A model generated the notes under the pieces. That model was not told the DNA's origin and searched no databases. It saw nothing but the letters and a program-made list of their open reading frames with translations. The translations under genes were made by a program, and so were the position numbers. A stretch of 64,000 bases of DNA from Phytoseiulus persimilis (lineage: Eukaryota; Arthropoda; Arachnida; Mesostigmata; Phytoseiidae), in assembly GCA_037576195.1 (NCBI GenBank), contig CM075104.1, forward strand, positions 564,775-628,774. The letters run 5' to 3'. Below are positions 57,453 to 64,000 of the stretch, in pieces. Within the stretch, counting starts at the first letter, position 1. Every line of letters starts with the position of its first letter.

Positions 57453-59316
57453 TTGAATCATCCTCTTGGAGTAGGTGGATTTAGGTTAGGTGTTAGAAAA
57501 ACTCAGGGAGAGCGACCCTGCCAGAGTCTCGGAATCTGTCCAAGTCCACACTTGGGAGTCAGTCATAGTGGGGGTCCAATAGTCGAACGTCGTAGTCTCC
57601 AACAGACGAGAGAACAACTCAACCCGGGGAAGCAATACAAATCCGAGTTAAATCATCCTCTTGGAGTAGGTCGATTCAGGTTAGGTGAAGGAGAAACTCT
57701 GGGCGAGCGTCCCCGCCAGAGTCTCGGAATCCTTCCGAGTCCAACCTCGAAAAGACTGAACATCGGCAAACAAGCTAGCACATCGATGGGAAGTCGATTC
57801 GGAGTCGAGCCGAAGGGCTGCGGTCGGGATTCTTTCCAAGCCCACACTTGGGAGCCACTCATAGTAGGGGTCGAATAGTGACACGTCTTAGTCTCCAACT
57901 GATAAGAGAGCAACTCGACCCGGAAGAGCAATACAAATCCGAGTTGAATCATGATCTTGGAATAGGTTGATTTAGGATGGGCGTTAGGAAAACTCTGGGC
58001 GAGCGACCCTGCCAGCGTCTCGGAATCTGTCGAAGTCCAACCTCGAGAAGACTGAACATCGACAATCAAGCTAACACATCGATAGCAAGTCGATTCGGAG
58101 TCGAGCCGTAGGGCTGCGGTCGGGATTCTTTCTGAGCCTACACTTGGGAGTCAGTCATATAGGGGGTCCAATAGTCACAAGTCGTAGACTCCAATGGACA
58201 AGAGAAAAACTCAACCCGGGGCAGCAATACAAATCCGAGTTAAATCATCCTCTTGGAGTAGGTCGATTTAGGCTAGGTGTTAGAAAAACTCTGGGAGAGC
58301 CACCCTGCCAGAGTCTCGGAATCTGTCCGAGTCCACACTCGGGAGTCAGTCATAGTGGGGGTCCAATAGTCGAACGTCGTAGTCTCCAACAGACAAGAGA
58401 ACAACTCAACCCGGGGAAGCAATACAAATCCGAGTTAAATCATCCTCTTGGAGTAGGTCGATACAGTTTAGGTGTTGGGGAAACTCTGGGCGAGCGACCC
58501 CGCCAGAGTCTCGGTATCCTTCCCAGTCCAACCTCGAAAGGACTGAACATCGGCGAACAAGCTAGCACATCGATAGGAAGTCGATTCGGAGTCGAGCCGT
58601 AGGGCTGCGGTCGGGATTCTTTCTGAGCCTACACTTGGGAGTCAGTCATATAGGGGGTCCAATAGTCACAAGTCGTAGACTCCAATGGACAAGAGAAAAA
58701 CTCAACCCGGGGCAGCAATACAAATCCGAGTTAAATCATCCTCTTGGAGTAGGTCGATTTAGGCTAGGTGTTAGAAAAACTCTGGGAGAGCCACCCTGCC
58801 AGAGTCTCGGAATCTGTCCGAGTCCACACTCGGGAGTCAGTCATAGTGGGGGTCCAATAGTCGAACGTCGTAGTCTCCAACAGACAAGAGAACAACTCAA
58901 CCCGGGGAAGCAATACAAATCCGAGTTAAATCATCCTCTTGGAGTAGGTCGATACAGTTTAGGTGTTGGGGAAACTCTGGGCGAGCGACCCCGCCAGAGT
59001 CTCGGTATCCTTCCCAGTCCAACCTCGAAAGGACTGAACATCGGCGAACAAGCTAGCACATCGATAGGAAGTCGATTCGGAGTCGATCCGAAGGGCTGCG
59101 GTCGGGATTCTTTCCAAGCCCACACTTGGGAGCCAGTCATAGTAGGGGTCGAATAGTAACACGTCTTAGTCTCCAACTGATAAGAGAGCAACTCGACCCG
59201 GGAGAGCAATACAAATCCGAGTTGAATCATGATCTTGGAGTAGGTTGATCTAGGATAGGCGTTAGAAAAACTCCGGGCGAGCGACCCTGCCAGCGTCTCG
59301 GAATCTGTCCAAGTCC

Positions 59317-59347
59317 AACCTCGAGAAGACTGAACATCGGCAATCAA
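59317..59347 (+). repeat. 5' target-site duplication of element 2 (31 bp)
   Basis: The 31 bases ending GGCAATCAA are repeated exactly at 61921-61951, after the element's A-run. Confidence 0.85.
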
Positions 59348-59379
59348 TCGAAGAAAATAAACCAAAAACCCTCACACAA

Positions 59380-61605
59380 ATGTGCGACATCATAACAAAA
59401 GCAACCAAACAATCGAAAGTCTTACAGCATCCAGAAAACCACGGCGATCTATACTGGTGGAACGAAGAAACGGCGGCAGCCAGGAGGGCAACCACAGCGG
59501 CTAGGAGGAAATACACACGGGCACCACACCAAAACAGAACCACAGAAAAACTCGACTGCGAAATAGCCAGGAAGGAACTGAACACCAAAATAACGGAAGC
59601 GAAAATCAGAGCCTGGAGAGAGCTCTGTAACGCAGTTGAACATAATCCATGGGGTACCGGATACAAACTAGTCATGGACAGACTAAACACTCCCCGAATC
59701 CAAATACCACCAAAACTGAAACTAGCAGCCATCAGAACCTTATTCCCCACACATGACACCACGCAACACACAATGACACACCAGACAATAACTTCACGCC
59801 ACCCGCGAATCACGGAAGAAGAACTCCACGAAACCTTGGAAAACATGGCAAGCAACAAAGCCCCAGGCCCAGACGGAGTCCCACCCTACATCATCAAGTC
59901 AGCCATCAAATCACACACAGATATCTTCACAAAATACTTCAACGACCTACTATCCAATGGAACCTTCCCAAAGAACTGGAAAAATGCCAATGTCATACTC
60001 ATACACAAGCCAGGTAAACCCAAAGAAAATCCTTCATCCTATCGCCCTATTTGTCTACTAAACACAATCTCAAAAACATTCGAGAAGATAATCAACAACC
60101 GACTACAAAAGGAACTAGAATCGAACAACTTCCTATCACCGAGGCAATCCGGCTTCCGCGAAAAAAGCTCCACCATCATGGCAATACAAAAGACCCTAGA
60201 ACATCCCATCATAGAACTACAAAAAACTAGAGACAACAGGAACATTGCAATCATAGTACTCCTAGACGTTAAGAACGCTTTCAACTCCGCAAGCTGGGCC
60301 CACATACACGAATCACTACGCAGCATGAATATCTCAACATACTTACAGAGGACCGTTAAGTCGTATCTGTCGGGCAGGAGGGTGAGCTGCGACGGGAGGG
60401 AGCACAAAATGACCGCGGGAGTTCCGCAGGGTTCGGTCCTTGGACCAACCCTGTGGAACGTCATGTACAACCCGGTCCTGGAACTGCGGCTCCCTGAAGC
60501 GGCAAACTTGGTCGGCTACGCTGACGACCTCGCACTGATAGTAACAGCTAAGACGGAATCCACACTACAAAACAAAACAAATGCAGCACTCAAAACTATA
60601 AGCGCCTGGATGAAACAAAACAAGCTCGAAATAGCCCCACAGAAATCGGAAGCACTAATCATCACCAAAAAAATCAAACTTGAGCCTATCTACATACATA
60701 TCAAAGGACAACAAATAGAAATTAAAAAATCAGTGAAATACCTAGGGCTGCACTTGGACAGCAAACTCACTTTCTCACATCACCTCAAACAAACAGCAAT
60801 TAAAGCCAGAAGAATATCGAACAACCTCGCAAAAGTCATGCCGAGAACCCACGGCGCGGAGGAGGAGAAACGATGCCTCCTCGCATCCGTAGCCTGGTCT
60901 ATAGTCTGCTACGCCTTCCCAATCTGGCACCATATACTTGACAAGAAAACTTTCGCCAACCTCCTCCTCCCGATACAAAGAATCACAGCCATCAGAATAT
61001 GCAGAGGCTACAGAACCATCTCAACGGACGCTCTCTTGGTAATCAGCCGGGATATACCCTGGGACATAAAAATAAGAACAATAATGCACGTCAGACAACA
61101 AAACCAAAGCACACAGAACACACGAGATAATATCACCTTTGAGGACACGTACATACACACATGGCAAACCCAGTGGTCAACACAAAACCTTAACAAAGGG
61201 GCATGGACACGCAGACTCATCCCACAAATCGAACCCTGGATAAATAGGAAACACGGCAAATTAACATACTGGATAACCCAAGCGATCTCGGGACACGGAC
61301 AATTCCAAAGCTACCTCTTCAACATGAACATAAAATTCAGCCCCACATGCGTGCACTGCAACACAGCGGAAGATGATACACCGGAACACACCTTCTTCCA
61401 CTGCAACAAATTTGCACAACCCCGTTCGACACTAACAAACACACTGAATCAACCCTTCACCCCCGAAAACATCATAAATCTCATGCTAACAAGCCAATAC
61501 ACATGGAATCTCATCGCCACATACATCACAGACACATTGAAAACCAAACATAGCTATGAGAAAGCGTGGTTAGAAAGGACACACACGACCACCGCCACAC
61601 AATAG
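59380..61605 (+). CDS. Element 2 reverse transcriptase (N-terminally truncated pol)
   Basis: 741 codons from the first ATG. The frame is open back to the truncation (EENKPKTLTQ), so this ATG is internal to the original gene. Motifs: YWWNEETAAARR, KAPGPDGVPP (160), RPICLLNTISKTFEK, SGFREKSSTIMAI, LLDVKNAFNSASW, GVPQGSVLGPTLWN, catalytic YADD (380-383), KYLGLHLDSKL, ISGHGQFQSYLF and the CCHC CVHCNTAEDDTPEHTFFHC (657-675). The RT core is undamaged, which suggests a young insertion. With no endonuclease it could not mobilise itself. A GC-rich patch (about 60350-60540) covers the PQGS-YADD region. Confidence 0.85.
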   Translation: MCDIITKATKQSKVLQHPENHGDLYWWNEETAAARRATTAARRKYTRAPHQNRTTEKLDCEIARKELNTKITEAKIRAWRELCNAVEHNPWGTGYKLVMDRLNTPRIQIPPKLKLAAIRTLFPTHDTTQHTMTHQTITSRHPRITEEELHETLENMASNKAPGPDGVPPYIIKSAIKSHTDIFTKYFNDLLSNGTFPKNWKNANVILIHKPGKPKENPSSYRPICLLNTISKTFEKIINNRLQKELESNNFLSPRQSGFREKSSTIMAIQKTLEHPIIELQKTRDNRNIAIIVLLDVKNAFNSASWAHIHESLRSMNISTYLQRTVKSYLSGRRVSCDGREHKMTAGVPQGSVLGPTLWNVMYNPVLELRLPEAANLVGYADDLALIVTAKTESTLQNKTNAALKTISAWMKQNKLEIAPQKSEALIITKKIKLEPIYIHIKGQQIEIKKSVKYLGLHLDSKLTFSHHLKQTAIKARRISNNLAKVMPRTHGAEEEKRCLLASVAWSIVCYAFPIWHHILDKKTFANLLLPIQRITAIRICRGYRTISTDALLVISRDIPWDIKIRTIMHVRQQNQSTQNTRDNITFEDTYIHTWQTQWSTQNLNKGAWTRRLIPQIEPWINRKHGKLTYWITQAISGHGQFQSYLFNMNIKFSPTCVHCNTAEDDTPEHTFFHCNKFAQPRSTLTNTLNQPFTPENIINLMLTSQYTWNLIATYITDTLKTKHSYEKAWLERTHTTTATQ

Positions 61606-61920
61606 AACAAAACAACATACCAAAGACTCATGGGACATAGTCCCCCGACCCCTGGCTGATGACAAACTGATAGTAGTACCGGCCGGATAGTCGCGGATAC
61701 ATGCACTCGGACACGCAAACAGGACGACATGGGAGTCTTGGACCGACGGTTTTCTCCGTTTCGGTCTGAATACCTGAGCGTGTCCAACAATCGAGGCGGG
61801 GCCCGAACCCCGGGGTTTAGTGGGTAGTGGCGTTCCTGCACCAAAACGTCGAGTCCCACACTGTTCTCCGCAAGGAGTTCGAGCGTAAAAGCATTAACCT
61901 TACCCCTCGAAAAAAAAAAA
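61606..61920 (+). other. Element 2 3' UTR and A-run
   Basis: About 300 bp of non-coding tail. At 61741-61766 GACCGACGG and CCGTTTCGGTC form a bulged hairpin, possibly the RT recognition structure. Confidence 0.6.
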
Positions 61921-64000
61921 AACCTCGAGAAGACTGAACATCGGCAATCAAGCTAAGACATCGATAGCAGGTCGACTCGGAGTCGAGCCGAAGGGCTGCG
62001 GTCGGGATTCTTTCCAAGCCCACACTTGGGAGCCAGTCATAGTAGGGGTCGAATAGTCACACGTCTTAGTCTCCAATTGACAAAAGAGCAACTCGACCCA
62101 GGAGAGCAATACAAATCCGAGTTGAATCATGATCTTGGAGTAGGTTGATTTAGGATAGGCGCTAGAAAAACTCTGGGCGAGCGACCGTGCCAGAGTCTCG
62201 GAATCTGTCCAAGTCCAACCTCGAGAAGGCTGAACATCGGCAATCAAGCTAACACATCGATAGCAAGTCGATTCGGAGTCGAGCCGTAGGGCTGCGGTCG
62301 GGATTCTTTCTGAGCCCACACTTGGGAGTCAGTCATATAGGGGGTCCAATGGTCAAACGTCGTAGTCTCTGATAGACAAGAGAACAACTCAACAAGGGAG
62401 AGCAATACAAATCCGAGTTGAATCATCCTCTTGGAGTAGGTGGATTTAGGTTAGGTGTTAGAAAAACTCAGGGAGAGCGACCCTGCCAGAGTCTCGGAAT
62501 CTGTCCAAGTCCACACTTGGGAGTCAGTCATAGTGGGGGTCCAATAGTCGAACGTCGTAGTCTCCAACAGACGAGAGAACAACTCAACCCGGGGAAGCAA
62601 TACAAATCCGAGGTTAATCATCCGCTTGGAGTAGGTAGATTCAGGTTAGGTGTTGGAGAAACTCTTGGCGAGCGACCCCGCCAGAGTCTCGGGATCTTCC
62701 CGAGTCCAACCTCGAAAAGACTGAACATCGGCAAACAAGCTAGCACATCGATAGGAAGTCGATTCGGAGTCGAGCCGAAGGGCTGCGGTCGGGATTCTTC
62801 CCAAGCCCACACTTGGGAGCCAGTCATAGTAGGGGTCGAATAGTCACACGTCTTAGTCTCCAATTGATAAGAGAGCAACTCGACCCGGGAGAGCAATACA
62901 AATCCGAGTTGAATCATCCTCTTGGAGTAGGTCGATTCAGGTTAGGTGTTGGAGAAACTCTGGGCGAGCGACCGTGCCAGAGTCTCGGAATCTGTCCAAG
63001 TCCAACCTCGAGAAGGCTGAACATCGGCAATCAAGCTAACACATCGATAGCAGGTCGACTCGGAGTCGAGCCGAAGGGCTGCGGTCGGGATTCTTCCTAA
63101 GCCCACACCTGGGAGCCAGTCTTAGTAGGGGTCCAATAGTCACAAGTCGTAGACTCCAATGGGCAAGAGAACAACTCAAGAAGGGAGAGCAATACAAATC
63201 CGAGTTGAATCATCCTCTTGGAGGAGGTGGATTTAGGTTAGGTGTTAGAAAAACTCAGGGAGAGCCACCCTGCCAGAGTCTCGGAATCTGTCCAAGTCCA
63301 CACTTGGGAGTCAGTCATAGTGGGGGTCCAATAGTCGAACGTCGTAGTCTCCAACAGACAGGTGAACAACTCAACCCGGGGAAGCAATACAAATCCGAGT
63401 TGAATCATCCTCTTGGAGTAGGTCGATTCAGTTTAGGTGTTGGAGAAACTCTGGGCGAGCGACCCCGCCAGAGTCTCGGAATCCTTACGAGTCAAACCTC
63501 GAGAAGACTGAACATCGGCAATCAAGCTAACACATCGATAGCAAGTCGATTCGGAGTCGAGCCGTAGAGCTGCGGTCGGGATTCTTTCTGAGCCTACACT
63601 TGGGAGTCAGTCATATAGGGGGTTCAATGGTCAAATGTCGTAGTCTCTGATAGACAAGAGAACAACTCAACAAGGGAGAGCAATACAAATCCGAGTTGAA
63701 TCATCCTCTTGGAGTAGGTGGATTTAGGTTAGGTGTTAGAAAAACTCAGGGAGAGCGACCCTGCCAGAGTCTCGGAATCTGTCCAAGTCCACACTTGGGA
63801 GTCAGTCATAGTGGGGGTCCAATAGTCGAACGTCGTAGTCTCCAACAGACGAGAGAACAACTCAACCCGGGGAAGCAATACAAATCCGAGTTAAATCATC
63901 CTCTTGGAGTAGGTCGATTCAGGTTAGGTGAAGGAGAAACTCTGGGCGAGCGTCCCCGCCAGAGTCTCGGAATCCTTCCGAGTCCAACCTCGAAAAGACT
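61921..64000. repeat. 297-bp satellite array, block 7
   Basis: Resumes with the 31-bp target duplicate. 61950-62900 best matches 53640-54600 (offset 8308), while 62900-64000 best matches 56660-57760 (offset 6243). The difference equals the 2065-bp higher-order period. The block runs off the window. Confidence 0.88.

Larger units (their letters stand above)
53536..59347. repeat. 297-bp satellite array, block 6
   Basis: Long and short monomers, more diverged from blocks 1-4. It includes a 2065-bp higher-order period (55388 to 57453) and a ~491-bp duplicate (58144 to 58635). Confidence 0.88.
59348..61920 (+). mobile_element. Element 2: 5'-truncated R1-type non-LTR retrotransposon
   Basis: Begins inside pol, has an open frame to 61605, a 3' UTR and an A-run at 61910-61920, and is bounded by a 31-bp duplication of satellite. 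The endonuclease and ORF1 are missing. Its insertion point (CAATCAA|GCTAA of the monomer) is unrelated to the TTAGG doublet. Composition is A-rich and G-poor on the coding strand, unlike elements 1 and 3. Confidence 0.9.

Noticed and set aside
14651..64000. True telomere tract
   Set aside because: Only TTAGG doublets inside longer monomers are seen, never an extended (TTAGG)n run.

Overview
The window reads as an arthropod, most likely insect, repeat-rich chromosome region. The basis is three non-LTR retrotransposon pol genes of R1/TRAS type (APE-like endonuclease, YADD reverse transcriptase, C-terminal CCHC), a tRNA-derived SINE, LTR-element remnants, AATAAA signals, and a satellite whose monomers carry TTAGG doublets (TTAGG is the common insect telomere repeat). 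A hymenopteran host is possible but unproven. There is no sign of bacterial gene organisation.

Layout. 1-7474: three tandem 3.1-3.3 kb units, each carrying a small leucine-rich-repeat-like gene on the + strand. Two copies are frame-damaged; the third holds an intact 237-residue frame with an internal 115-residue duplication. 7475-8251: two LTR-retrotransposon remnants in opposite orientation. 8252-14379: a 45-bp minisatellite with a higher-order duplication at 2201 bp. From 14380 to the end: a ~297-bp satellite, with a ~197-bp deletion variant, in higher-order blocks of about 1.8-2.3 kb.

The satellite is interrupted by retroelements. Element 1 (24135-29524; second copy 40614-46004) sits exactly in the TTAGG doublet of a monomer and is flanked by a 10-bp duplication of that doublet. 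Element 2 (59348-61920) is 5'-truncated with a 31-bp target duplication. Element 3 (48513-51262, minus strand) is 5'-truncated and carries a SINE. A segment of about 16.48 kb (15791-32263), holding satellite plus element 1, is repeated almost perfectly at 32270-48742. That is either a very recent tandem duplication or an assembly duplication.

No conventional single-copy housekeeping gene is visible. The elements' reverse transcriptases are the only enzymes encoded. Taken together, a TTAGG-bearing satellite, a retroelement placed in the TTAGG motif and repeated unequal exchange resemble a subtelomeric region where satellite and telomere-type retrotransposons co-evolve. That interpretation is an inference; no long pure (TTAGG)n tract is present.
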